From Vagococcus xieshaowenii (GTDB lineage: Bacteria; Bacillota; Bacilli; Lactobacillales; Vagococcaceae): a stretch of 64,000 nucleotides of DNA. Positions 1-8,608 of this stretch are shown in pieces. Location: NCBI RefSeq assembly GCF_004792515.1, contig NZ_CP038865.1, positions 1,076,001-1,140,000 on the forward strand. Direction: 5' to 3'. The position numbers were made by a program, and so were the translations under genes. The notes below the pieces were generated by a model. That model searched no databases and was not told where the DNA came from. It saw only the letters and a program-made list of their open reading frames with translations. Numbering within the stretch: position 1 is the first letter of the stretch; each line of letters starts with the position of its first letter.

Positions 1-53
1 CTAACTATTTCACCATCTTTAAGGGTTAAATTTAAAACTCTATAATTTGCCAT
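1..53 (-). CDS. unknown protein, N-terminus only (runs off the left edge)
   Basis: An ATG at 53-51 follows a GGAGT ribosome site at 65-61 with about seven bases of spacing. It opens a frame that reaches the window edge without a stop and encodes about 17 residues beginning MANYRVLNLTLKDGEIV. A second in-frame ATG at 59-57 lies too close to the ribosome site. The gene starts right after the stop of the helicase gene, so the two are probably co-transcribed. Too little is visible to suggest a function. Confidence 0.5.
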   Translation of the reverse strand, partial: MANYRVLNLTLKDGEIV

Positions 54-70
54 TTCCATCACTCCAACTA

Positions 71-1972
71 TTAATTTAGAAATTCCATTACTTTTTCTTT
101 TGTTGTATTATCTTTAAACCAGATGTATATACCTTTCCTTGCACGAGTCATCAATACTCTATAAGTATTTAAAACTAGTTCCTTAACTTCCACTGGATTC
201 CCAAATTTAGGGATAAACTCATTTATATTATAGTCTTTACCATCTTTTTGAACTATCCAATGCCCCTTTAACCTATCATATTTTTTTAAAATCCCTTCAT
301 ATTGTTGAACTATTTCCCTAATGAATTGAAAATCCTGACTTTTATTCAAATCAACTATCCAATCATTTTTTTGGGGTGACCAAATTAAGTCATTCCAAAA
401 AATATAACCCACATAATCAAAATCAAGTCCCTGTGCTGTATAAATACAGCCGATTCTATCTTTATGATGTATTTCAATTTCTGAATACCATTCAAATTGT
501 TCTTTAATAGGATTCCAAGGTTTAGAAAAGTTTTCTTTAGAGATGATGACATCATTTTTATTAACATTCTTAGTCCATTCCCAACAAAATGGAGCAAACC
601 ACTGAGCTTTTTCATAATTAATTATATGATGTTCTAACATCATATCAATATCATTCAGACTATTTAAAACTCTTATGTCATAACCACTAATGTCTTCATA
701 TTCATTAGCTACAGGATTCAAATTGAATAAATCATTTATCCTATCCACATAACTACTTTGATACAAAGACCTCTTTTGTATAGACAGGTATTCTTGGTGC
801 AATCTAATGTCCATTTGACTGCTCTGAACATACTCATAAAAATTGTCTATCAGCCCTTCTTCATTAATTCTTACTCGTTGTCTGTCATCTTGAAGAACAA
901 TAACAAATTTCACATTATTCTTAATATATAAATTATCTAAAACTTGATTTAAATTTTGTAATCTATGAGCTTCATCTATAATTACTAAATCAAATTGACC
1001 ACTTAAGTTATTGACATAAGGCATATATGTTTCAGTATGGCCACTAATGATAGCATTTAATATACGACTGGTTACCGCAAAAGCAACTGATTTTGACTTA
1101 GTTAAGTCAATATAGCGCTTAAGCAAATACAAACCTAAGTAGGTTTTTCCAGTTCCACAATCACCACTTATTATTATCAAGTGTTTCTGATTTTTTTCTC
1201 TAAAAATGTCAGAAACTCTAACAGAAACGTCTCTTTGCTCATCCAAGAGAGGGCTAATTTCATCTGAATTTAATGCTTTTACCAAATTTTCATACCCTTG
1301 TTTTTCCATTGAATACTGACCACTAATGATTAAGTTTGTAATAGTCGTAGAATCACTATTTTCAAACGTATCAGCTAACAATTTTACTAACTGGTTGTCT
1401 TCACCCTTAACAAAACAATTGCTCTTTTTCGAGTTATAGATACTATACTGATTAGCAAATAACTCCTCTTTATTTTGGAAATTATGAAGATACTGTACCT
1501 CCATAATTTCTACCTGATTGTTTCCTAAATTTGAATGATTACACTTCAAATGATTTCTATAGGTATGTGTTTGAGCGATTGGATGACTCCTAACACTTAT
1601 TTCTTCATCAACATTAGAAAGCTTCACAGATGTGCTAGAATCCTTATAATTTGTATCGATTGATTGCCACTGCTTTAGTTCAATTATCATCGCAGTTGGT
1701 CGATTAGTTTCTTTATGTAACCCAACTAATAACGCATCAATCCTTGAATTTAGAGGTGTTTCATATTCTAATATTAAATCCAAATTTGTTAATCCTGCTT
1801 CATTAATTAGATTAATCAGAATAGGCAATGAATTTTTCCATGATAATATTTCATTATCATTAAATTCAATAATAGTCTCTTCAAATGATTTAAATTTCAT
1901 CAACATCTTTTCAGCCAATTCTTCCTTAGACAAATTTATTAAGCTAGAAACTTTATCATAAAAATACAACAT
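71..1972 (-). CDS. DUF2075-type DNA/RNA helicase with nuclease-like N-terminus
   Basis: This 633-residue protein combines a possible PD-(D/E)XK-like nuclease region with a P-loop helicase core of the DUF2075 kind. Residues about 75-102 read RIDALLV...MIIELKQW, with Asp, Glu and Lys spaced as in that nuclease fold. Walker A (GDCGTGKT) is at about 270-277 and a DEAH box at about 333-336. The C-terminal motifs IYTAQGLDFDYVGY and YRVLMTRARKG resemble UvrD/DUF2075 motifs V and VI. The start at 1972 is preferred over an upstream GTG or ATG because GGTGG lies eight bases before it. Proteins of this family occur in defence islands, and it sits next to an AbiH gene here. The helicase assignment is firm; the nuclease and any defence role are inference. 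Confidence 0.8.
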   Translation of the reverse strand: MLYFYDKVSSLINLSKEELAEKMLMKFKSFEETIIEFNDNEILSWKNSLPILINLINEAGLTNLDLILEYETPLNSRIDALLVGLHKETNRPTAMIIELKQWQSIDTNYKDSSTSVKLSNVDEEISVRSHPIAQTHTYRNHLKCNHSNLGNNQVEIMEVQYLHNFQNKEELFANQYSIYNSKKSNCFVKGEDNQLVKLLADTFENSDSTTITNLIISGQYSMEKQGYENLVKALNSDEISPLLDEQRDVSVRVSDIFREKNQKHLIIISGDCGTGKTYLGLYLLKRYIDLTKSKSVAFAVTSRILNAIISGHTETYMPYVNNLSGQFDLVIIDEAHRLQNLNQVLDNLYIKNNVKFVIVLQDDRQRVRINEEGLIDNFYEYVQSSQMDIRLHQEYLSIQKRSLYQSSYVDRINDLFNLNPVANEYEDISGYDIRVLNSLNDIDMMLEHHIINYEKAQWFAPFCWEWTKNVNKNDVIISKENFSKPWNPIKEQFEWYSEIEIHHKDRIGCIYTAQGLDFDYVGYIFWNDLIWSPQKNDWIVDLNKSQDFQFIREIVQQYEGILKKYDRLKGHWIVQKDGKDYNINEFIPKFGNPVEVKELVLNTYRVLMTRARKGIYIWFKDNTTKEKVMEFLN

Positions 1973-2045
1973 AATTATTACCACCCACATCTAATATAGT
2001 AATAATTGTATCATAATAGCTACAAAAAATCGTATAATTATAAAA

Positions 2046-2076
2046 CAAAAAACTCCTGAAATATCAGGAGTTTTTT
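2046..2076 (-). terminator. rho-independent terminator after the abiH-like gene
   Basis: Arms ACTCCTGA and TCAGGAGT around an AATA loop are flanked by A and T runs, so the hairpin can work in both directions. It lies between the AbiH gene and the helicase gene, which suggests that these are separate transcription units. Confidence 0.8.
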
Positions 2077-2132
2077 ATCAACATTCTTAAAAATAGAATA
2101 TTATGTATTACTGACTAGGATTCATTTTGTAG

Positions 2133-3239
2133 TTAATAATATACTATTTGAGCCTTTATTTCTGATACATTATTCAAAAAATTTATTTTATTTGAATAAT
2201 CCTCCCCACTGTAAACAAATAGTTTAATCTTTTCTAAATTATCTAATTCGTTGATAATATCTACAATCAGTTCTTCATCGGCCTCTAAACTATGACCTAA
2301 AATAATCAACTCTTTAACATTAGTAAAGTCAATATTCATACTAATTGGTGCTGGACTGAAATTGTTTATTTCACCATAATCATTAATAATTGGTGATATT
2401 TGTTGAAGTCTTTCATTCCTTAATTGTTCATCCAACAAGAGGGGATAAATAATGGGGTCTACTTTTCTAAATCTATTAAATGTAGACCATCCTTTTTCTT
2501 TATACCATTCATTAATATAATCAAAAAATTCTTTATTAAGTGCTGGTGAATAATCAAATACATATCCTCCTCTACCACTAAACATTCGTCTTACATGAGA
2601 TTTAAATTCACTCATCTCTTTTTCTAAAGCTTTTTTACTTAGTCCAAGGCTAATAAGATATCGTTTAAAATTTAGTTGTTCTCTTAATTTCTTTTTATCA
2701 AAAACCGTCGCTTCTGACATGATACCCGTTTGTTCGACACGTTGCTTATATCCTAGTACTATTTCAGATTCCATTAATGAACCATGAACATAATAAATGC
2801 AGCTTTTTACATACTTTTCAACTGTACCTGTATAATTAAAATTTATTATATTTGTATCAAAATCTAGGATTTTTTTTACACTACTTTTTAACTCTATAGT
2901 TTTATAGTCTTCTCCCAAAAGATATTCCATCAATAAGGTATTCATTTTAAAAAATATCGTGTTTATTTCTTCTATTTTTTTTAGAAGAACTTCTTCGGTA
3001 AATTCATCGTCCCTTTTTATAATAGTATTAAAATATTGTTCTTGCCATTTTGCTGTAATTTTATCTATTGCATCTTCAAATGAATACCACGTTTTTGGAT
3101 GAACTTCACTTTCAATAAGTATTTTTTCCCATTCTTTCTTAATATCTATCGGTAACGTATTTGCAAAATCTAAATATCCTGTTTTAAGCCCGTGAGATAT
3201 ATCAAATCCATTTCCAATTATTGCTAATTTATTTTTCAT
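2133..3239 (-). CDS. AbiH-family abortive infection protein
   Basis: A 368-residue protein with the family landmarks in order: N-terminal KLAIIGNGFDISHGLKTGY, central IINFNYTGTVEKY, then YVHGS and IVLGY, and near the C-terminus IILGHSLEADEE. AbiH was first described as a lactococcal plasmid-borne phage-resistance factor that acts by abortive infection; its biochemistry is not settled. The GNGFD opening looks like a nucleotide-binding turn. The gene follows the DUF3800-like gene by 48 bases on the same strand with only a weak AAGAAAG ribosome site, so the two probably form an operon that ends at the hairpin at 2046-2076. Confidence 0.85.
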   Translation of the reverse strand: MKNKLAIIGNGFDISHGLKTGYLDFANTLPIDIKKEWEKILIESEVHPKTWYSFEDAIDKITAKWQEQYFNTIIKRDDEFTEEVLLKKIEEINTIFFKMNTLLMEYLLGEDYKTIELKSSVKKILDFDTNIINFNYTGTVEKYVKSCIYYVHGSLMESEIVLGYKQRVEQTGIMSEATVFDKKKLREQLNFKRYLISLGLSKKALEKEMSEFKSHVRRMFSGRGGYVFDYSPALNKEFFDYINEWYKEKGWSTFNRFRKVDPIIYPLLLDEQLRNERLQQISPIINDYGEINNFSPAPISMNIDFTNVKELIILGHSLEADEELIVDIINELDNLEKIKLFVYSGEDYSNKINFLNNVSEIKAQIVYY

Positions 3240-3287
3240 TAGATTCCAGTTCTTTCTTTAAAATAAGAATTTTATTTGGTTTTAGTC

Positions 3288-4520
3288 TTATCTTTGATGC
3301 ATTTGTTCCTCTCTTTGTAAACAAAACAAATTAAACTGTTCTCTATGTTCCTCATAACTATAGCTTTGATATTCATCAAAATTGTCATATGTTAAAAAAT
3401 AATATAGTAAAGATATAAACACACCAAAATGCCCCCAATAAAGACCTGTTTGTACAGTCCAGAAAATATCTTTTCTATCATAAAATACGTTAGCTATTTT
3501 AACGTATAAATCAAATTGCTCATTAGTTAAATTAAACCATTCTGTGTTTAAAATTCTTCTCTCAGCTAGTTTAGCTTTAGTATCAGGATTATCCCAATCT
3601 TCAAGATACTCATCTTCTATAGCTTTTACGAATCTACCTACAAAATTGCTAAAAATATCCGCTATTCTTACACCTGAACAATCTTTAGATTTTACACTTT
3701 TTACACTTTTAAAATTGAAAAACCGTTTTGCAACTGCTTCAGTTCTCTCTTCTCTATCTATAATTAAATTAACGGATTTAATTTTTATTTTCTTCTCCTC
3801 AAGTAAAAAGACCAGTCCATTTAAAGAGTGACTGTAGTCCCACTCATATTTTTCTTTTGATTTTAAATTTAATAAACTATTTGACAAAATAGTCCTTATT
3901 TCTCGAATGGCCCTCTCCTCTTTTTCTTTTCGTTTTATTCCTGAAATATTATTCTCAACATCATCTAATAGATTCATAATACAATTATAAATATCAGATA
4001 TTGTCGAATCTGAATCGAACAATACTGATATTAACTCTTCATTTCTATAATGATTTAAAAATTTACTTAATGAATATCTAAAAGCTTGCTCATCAGCTAT
4101 CAAAGAAATACTACTATTTGAAAAAATAGAATTGATTACATGCTCTAATTTATTCATTACTGAAATTTGAAAAATCCAATTATTATCAATCAAATCAAAA
4201 AAATTATTATATATTTCTAGCGTTTTTTCATTAAATGATGATACTCCGTTTTTAAAATTAGGTTTATTTATTGTTGTTCCTTTAAACATAGCAGAACTAT
4301 CAATTCCTAGAATTTCTTTTGCTTGATTTTCAAATTCATTAAAAAGCCTAATATATTTTTCATGTTGATGCTCTAAAAAAATAATTTTAGCAGTGAAAAA
4401 ATTATCTCCATTCTCTTTTTGTTCAATATTCATTTGTCCTTTTTCTTTAGATTCGGTTATTTTTCTATCATGAAATGCTTCATCATAAAAACAGATATAA
4501 AATTTTTTCTTTTTGGCCAC
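3288..4520 (-). CDS. DUF3800-like protein (RNase H-fold candidate)
   Basis: A 410-residue protein opening with FYICFYDEAFHD, like the IYIDESG start of DUF3800 proteins. In its second half it carries IIDRE and then SKDCSGVRIADIFSNFVG, which matches the family's C-terminal Asp plus (Q/R)xADxx motif. Acidic residues at those places are thought to be a metal-dependent nuclease site, though few family members have been studied. The central region, about residues 100-240, is charged and helical and has no recognisable domain. The start is a GTG at 4520-4518 behind GGAGAGAG; this ribosome site lies inside the decayed resolvase reading frame. It pairs with the AbiH gene downstream. The family call is moderate because motif spacing is unusual and the C-terminus is extended. 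Confidence 0.6.
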   Translation of the reverse strand: MAKKKKFYICFYDEAFHDRKITESKEKGQMNIEQKENGDNFFTAKIIFLEHQHEKYIRLFNEFENQAKEILGIDSSAMFKGTTINKPNFKNGVSSFNEKTLEIYNNFFDLIDNNWIFQISVMNKLEHVINSIFSNSSISLIADEQAFRYSLSKFLNHYRNEELISVLFDSDSTISDIYNCIMNLLDDVENNISGIKRKEKEERAIREIRTILSNSLLNLKSKEKYEWDYSHSLNGLVFLLEEKKIKIKSVNLIIDREERTEAVAKRFFNFKSVKSVKSKDCSGVRIADIFSNFVGRFVKAIEDEYLEDWDNPDTKAKLAERRILNTEWFNLTNEQFDLYVKIANVFYDRKDIFWTVQTGLYWGHFGVFISLLYYFLTYDNFDEYQSYSYEEHREQFNLFCLQREEQMHQR

Positions 4521-4939
4521 TTTAATCTCTCTCCTTTTTCATCTCTAATTCTATAAATCATATTTCTCGCCACATCCAACTCTTTAGAAATCTGTGTTAT
4601 AGGAGCATCTTTCTCCAATATCTCAACAATCTTTTCATACGTTACACGTTTTTGTTTATCTGTTGAATCAGCACTATAAGCCAAAGGACGACCTTTGTAT
4701 TTACCTTTTTATTTCGCCAACTCAATACCTTGCCTTTCACATATCTGTTTACGCTCATTCTCAGCTGTATACTTAAACAATTCAATGATTAAGTTATTTA
4801 GTAACCTTCTCAAGTTATCGTCCTGTATTCCGTTTAGAGATGGCAAATTAAGGATTTCAAGAGTTGCACCTTTATCTTGTACCTGATTCATAATACTAGT
4901 AATTTCTTTATTATTTCGTCCTAATAATATGTGTATAAA
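4457..4939 (-). pseudogene. decayed serine resolvase (C-terminal two thirds)
   Basis: The frame reads LLGRNNKEITSIM, then ATLEILNLPSL, NLRRLLNNLIIELFKYTAENERKQI and RQGIELAK, followed by an in-frame TAA at 4711-4709. It then resumes in the same frame with KGKYKGRPLAYSADS and a helix-turn-helix region (ITQISKELDVARNMIYRIRDEK). Plasmid and transposon resolvases normally have a Glu or Lys codon where the TAA stands. The N-terminal catalytic-serine region is missing; the frame upstream of 4939 shows no homology that I recognise. The 3' end runs about 64 bases into the DUF3800-like gene. This looks like a mobile-element remnant into which, or against which, the DUF3800/AbiH pair was joined. Confidence 0.8.
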
Positions 4940-4967
4940 CCAATAATTTAATAGACATTTATTTCAG

Positions 4968-6902
4968 TTACTCATCAATAGCTCTTACTTTTTTTATGTA
5001 CTTTCTTTTTTGCGTTCCATGCAATTCTATAACCATCTCTAAACCATACTCATTTAGTTTTTTATCAAAATACTCTTTGTTATTATCATATTGATTATTA
5101 ATAAAACTTTGAATAGACTTACCTTTCCCTATTCGTCCAATTGATAACTTAGTTTCCACTATCTCATTATCAAAAAACTTTCTGATTTCTTTGCATTTTT
5201 CTTTTATTTTCATTTGCATTTTAATTGTTGTAGAATTGGCTTTGGGTTGTATAACTTTAAACTTTGTTATTTCAAACGCATTTTGTATTAAATCTACAAG
5301 TATAGTAGCAATAAATATATATATTTTTTCTTCAGATTGTAAATTTCTCAAATCTGTTCGCATAATAATTTGTATTAATTCGTTTAGTATCTCCCTCATA
5401 TATATTTTTTGTAGCTTTTCATCTACAAACCAACCTGAATTTTCTAAGTTTTCTTGATTTATTAGCTCTCTAAGCCTATAGTCTAAACGTTTACTGTAGA
5501 GCACACTTGCAAATGCCCGATAATAATTGGGGGGCTTTATCGGTAGTGAAGTTATATATATGGATGTTAAACTGTTCAATTCATTACTTCCTCTAGTATT
5601 AAATATATGTTTAGACACATATTCAATATCATTGTAGTTTTGATTCCTGTCAATCTTAATCTTAAATGCTTCAGCATCAGATTTTTTTGGAATTAATGGT
5701 ACGTCTCTTAACTTAAAGTCGTTTTTCACTTCAGAAATATCGTGAAGAATTTGTTTTGAATATAGTATTTTCTTTGTATCACGACGAGAAGCTGATGAAT
5801 TAATATTTCGTATTATTATATCAGCTCTCTTATAGTTAATAGAGTCTGCCACTTGCTTTATAACAAAGCCTAGCTGGCGGTATTTTTCCGTGAAGTAACT
5901 AGCCGTTCCATCCATAATTAATATATCACTACCTAATATATTAAAATCTATTTTATTGGCTACTATTATTGTTTTGGGGTTACTATCTTGTTCTGGTGTA
6001 AAAAAACCTACATTATCATGATAGTATAAAGCCTTAAAACACATAAATCTTTTTATAAACTCTCTTTCAAAAATCTCTCCACTTTCTATTTTCTTTTCAA
6101 TTTTTTCAAAGAACGTATTGAATGATTCCCTATCTTCTTTCGTTTGATGGTTAATTAAAGCTTTGGTTTCGCAACTGGTATTCGCCAATTGTTCTTGAAT
6201 AATCAACATCTGTATCATACATCTAATAAATGTTTGATAAAGAATTATATTAGACGTATAGCCTTCCTTATAGGGCATTTTTATTTGATAGGACGTTTCC
6301 TTAGAGTAATCATATGCTTTCTTAATTTTTTGTTCATCAATCCACGAATTATCATCAACTTTAAATTCTTCATAGTAAAATAAATTGGGTTCTTCATCTA
6401 TGATTATTTTTCTTTTTTCTATCGAATCTAATTCAAGTAATTTTTTTATTTCTAAATCTGACTTTTTTAATCCAAACTGTTTATTTAGAATCAAATTTTC
6501 TAATCTTGCATGTGTAATAGTAATAATTTGTTGATATTTACTTGTTGAGTTCATATTTTGATTCTCTTGGTTTACGTTCAATAGCTTTCTTTTTACTACT
6601 TTTTTTGAGTTCAAATTTAATAAAAATTCTTCCATCAAATATTGTTGTTCAATTTCTTTAAACACTAGTAGTAAAGATTCTTTGGTATTATTTATCAAAT
6701 AGTTTACAAAGCAATATAACGCGGTTGTTTTCCCATGACCTGGTTTTGCATCTAGAACTATATTATTATTATTATTATTATTAATATTAATAAAATCGTA
6801 ATATGATTCTACACATTGTTCAAACGAATCTAAATTCAACTTAATATTCAGCTCTTCTAAATACCCTATACATTCTTTTACTACCTTCTTTTTTTCGTCC
6901 AT
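4968..6902 (-). CDS. P-loop ATPase / helicase-like protein of unknown function
   Basis: A 644-residue protein that I do not recognise as a named family. Walker A is DAKPGHGKT at about 51-59 and a helicase-like motif II is IIIDEEPNL at about 167-175. Between them, TITHARLENL resembles helicase motif Ia, and ILIMDGTASYF at about 345 resembles a motif III. The second half has no clear motif VI. Seven Asn codons (a 7 x ATT run on the plus strand, 6762-6782) sit just before the Walker A strand. The start at 6902 has a strong AGGAGGTC ribosome site. It stands apart from both neighbours: a resolvase remnant follows it and a structured spacer precedes it. It could be the motor of a defence or plasmid-derived system, but this is inference. 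Confidence 0.6.
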   Translation of the reverse strand: MDEKKKVVKECIGYLEELNIKLNLDSFEQCVESYYDFININNNNNNNIVLDAKPGHGKTTALYCFVNYLINNTKESLLLVFKEIEQQYLMEEFLLNLNSKKVVKRKLLNVNQENQNMNSTSKYQQIITITHARLENLILNKQFGLKKSDLEIKKLLELDSIEKRKIIIDEEPNLFYYEEFKVDDNSWIDEQKIKKAYDYSKETSYQIKMPYKEGYTSNIILYQTFIRCMIQMLIIQEQLANTSCETKALINHQTKEDRESFNTFFEKIEKKIESGEIFEREFIKRFMCFKALYYHDNVGFFTPEQDSNPKTIIVANKIDFNILGSDILIMDGTASYFTEKYRQLGFVIKQVADSINYKRADIIIRNINSSASRRDTKKILYSKQILHDISEVKNDFKLRDVPLIPKKSDAEAFKIKIDRNQNYNDIEYVSKHIFNTRGSNELNSLTSIYITSLPIKPPNYYRAFASVLYSKRLDYRLRELINQENLENSGWFVDEKLQKIYMREILNELIQIIMRTDLRNLQSEEKIYIFIATILVDLIQNAFEITKFKVIQPKANSTTIKMQMKIKEKCKEIRKFFDNEIVETKLSIGRIGKGKSIQSFINNQYDNNKEYFDKKLNEYGLEMVIELHGTQKRKYIKKVRAIDE

Positions 6903-7027
6903 TTAATAAGACCTCCTCTATCCTCATAATTTCTCTATATAATAAATAATATTATTAGGATGTTAATGTTGTAAATATATATACAGTGTTAGTATTTCCC
7001 TAATTTAATTTGAAGATGTTTTTGATT

Positions 7028-7114
7028 GCGGAAAATGATTATGCGCGATTTTTGCGCGTAATCGTTTTCGCGCGGCTCTAAACTTAACGCGCGGTCTTCG
7101 CGTTGAGCTTAGAG
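7028..7114. other. two adjacent long GC-rich hairpins in an AT-rich spacer
   Basis: The first hairpin spans 7028-7073: GCGGAAAATGATTA and TAATCGTTTTCGC form the outer stem, TGCGCGA/TTGCGCG the inner stem, and TTTT the loop, with G-T wobbles and one bulge. The second spans 7076-7114: two 16-base arms, 7076-7091 and 7099-7114, with one mismatch and one wobble around a 7-base loop CGGTCTT. CGCG steps are concentrated here and rare in the surrounding DNA. Neither hairpin is followed by a clean T run, so a plain terminator is unlikely. Possibilities are a structured RNA, a replication or transfer site, or a recombination site. Confidence 0.65.
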
Positions 7115-7176
7115 ACGGAGTCTTTTGGGTTTGTCTTTTCCTTTGATAAATAAGTATTTATAAACACATACTAACA

Positions 7177-8337
7177 TTATCTGAAATAGTCTTCACATAA
7201 CCTCGTTAATTGTTTATTTTCATAGTTATCATTAATTAAAAAGTCTAACATTAACTCTTCTATTTCGTCACTTCGTTCCATGTATGATAAATATTCAAAA
7301 TAGCTTAATCTTAATTCTTTATATAAATAATTCTCTGTCAATATGGAGTATAAATCTATTAATAATTCTTCCTTATATATACATAAAGTTATGATAAACT
7401 GCTCCATATCTTCAAAATAATTATTATCTAATAATACTTCACTTGTTAATCTAGTTAATATTTCTATATCAGTAATATCATATTTTTCTAAAAAACTTTG
7501 CACGTAACAGAACTCATCAATAGAAGGGATTTTATTTATAGTTAAATTATTAAAATTACTATTAAACCCTTTGTACACATTGTTTTCTTTGTATGGTTCA
7601 ATAACAAAACATTCTAGTGGTTGCTTTCTTTCATATGCTATAGTAGCTTTGTGATGCCCATCCAATAGACATCCTAGAAAACCTGAAAAATTAATAACTA
7701 ATCCACGCCCAAGATAAGCTTGTTGCCTATAGTCACCTAAAGTATCCTTTGAATACAGTTCAGATGCTTGAGTTGGTAGCATGTAACTTGTTGATGCATC
7801 TACTGAGATTATTCCATCATAGCCTCCTAGAGCTCTATAGTAACTGTCCGAAGAAGCAGTTAACGGTTTATCAGTAAATTCAGAAAAAACCATATTTTCA
7901 CCAAATGTTAGAAAAATATATCTTAAAGATACAATGTACTTCGCACTTGGTAATAATGATAAAATAGGAACATTAACTTCTACCAATTCATTAAGGCTTA
8001 TACTTTCATTATTCATTGCCTCTCTATAAGACGTCATAATACTTTTTATTTCAACGGTACTAGAAGAATTGAAATGTTTTCTAATCATTCTTTCACATGT
8101 AGGACACCAATAATTTTCATCTGTAGCAGTATAAAGTAAGCTATTTTTGTATGTAAGCAATAAATCAATAAAATAATCCGAGTGTTCTTTACTGCTATTA
8201 AAATAATTATTGACTGATTCAAATTTTAATTGGTTTTTTCCTCTGATAACCTCAATCACAACAGAATCATGTAATTGTAAAATATTAGTCGTATCAAATT
8301 CTATATTCTTTAAAACTTTTACCTTTGTATTAAACAT
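7177..8337 (-). CDS. unknown protein with ParB/sulfiredoxin-like DGHHK motif
   Basis: A 386-residue protein that I cannot assign to a described family. Around residues 210-240 it reads LVINFSGFLGCLLDGHHKATIAY, which resembles the nucleotide-binding DGHHR motif of the ParB/sulfiredoxin-like fold. A CPTC pair at residues 78-81 could bind zinc or be redox-active, although no second CxxC pair is seen. The C-terminal third is rich in acidic residues, Leu and Tyr and looks helical. The start has a good GGAGGTGAG ribosome site, and a TATAAT box lies about 40 bases upstream near 8375. The gene is monocistronic, ending before the hairpin spacer at 7028-7114. The fold guess rests on one motif. Confidence 0.55.
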   Translation of the reverse strand: MFNTKVKVLKNIEFDTTNILQLHDSVVIEVIRGKNQLKFESVNNYFNSSKEHSDYFIDLLLTYKNSLLYTATDENYWCPTCERMIRKHFNSSSTVEIKSIMTSYREAMNNESISLNELVEVNVPILSLLPSAKYIVSLRYIFLTFGENMVFSEFTDKPLTASSDSYYRALGGYDGIISVDASTSYMLPTQASELYSKDTLGDYRQQAYLGRGLVINFSGFLGCLLDGHHKATIAYERKQPLECFVIEPYKENNVYKGFNSNFNNLTINKIPSIDEFCYVQSFLEKYDITDIEILTRLTSEVLLDNNYFEDMEQFIITLCIYKEELLIDLYSILTENYLYKELRLSYFEYLSYMERSDEIEELMLDFLINDNYENKQLTRLCEDYFR

Positions 8338-8414
8338 TTCTCACCTCCACAAAATACATAACTATCTTTATTATACCAAAGACCTACATTGAAATGAAAA
8401 CGATAACCTAAAAA

Positions 8415-8441
8415 AACACGTCATATAATCATTGACGTGTT
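8415..8441 (-). terminator. terminator after the lipoprotein gene
   Basis: Nine-base arms AACACGTCA and TGACGTGTT enclose a nine-base loop and are followed on the minus strand by a run of T. It would stop transcripts coming from the lipoprotein gene that ends at 8609. The 167 bases between that gene and this hairpin hold no frame that I can support. Confidence 0.75.
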
Positions 8442-8608
8442 CTAAATTTGAACCCTACTATTATTATCTAAGATTTTTAGCACTTTATTATCTATAAATA
8501 CGGTTCAAAAGTAATTATACTTTTTATAGCGTATATATACGTAGGTCACTTTTTTAAAATAGTGGGGAGCAACCAGTCCAAAATCAAAGCTTTCACTATC
8601 CTTTTATC

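Noticed and set aside
6762-6782. ATT repeat in the ATPase gene as a phase-variation switch
   Set aside because: The unit is three bases long, so copy-number change would only add or remove Asn residues and would not shift the frame.
7028-7114. Retron-type non-coding RNA at the double hairpin
   Set aside because: No reverse transcriptase gene lies next to it. The flanking proteins are a P-loop ATPase and a DGHHK protein, so a retron is not supported.
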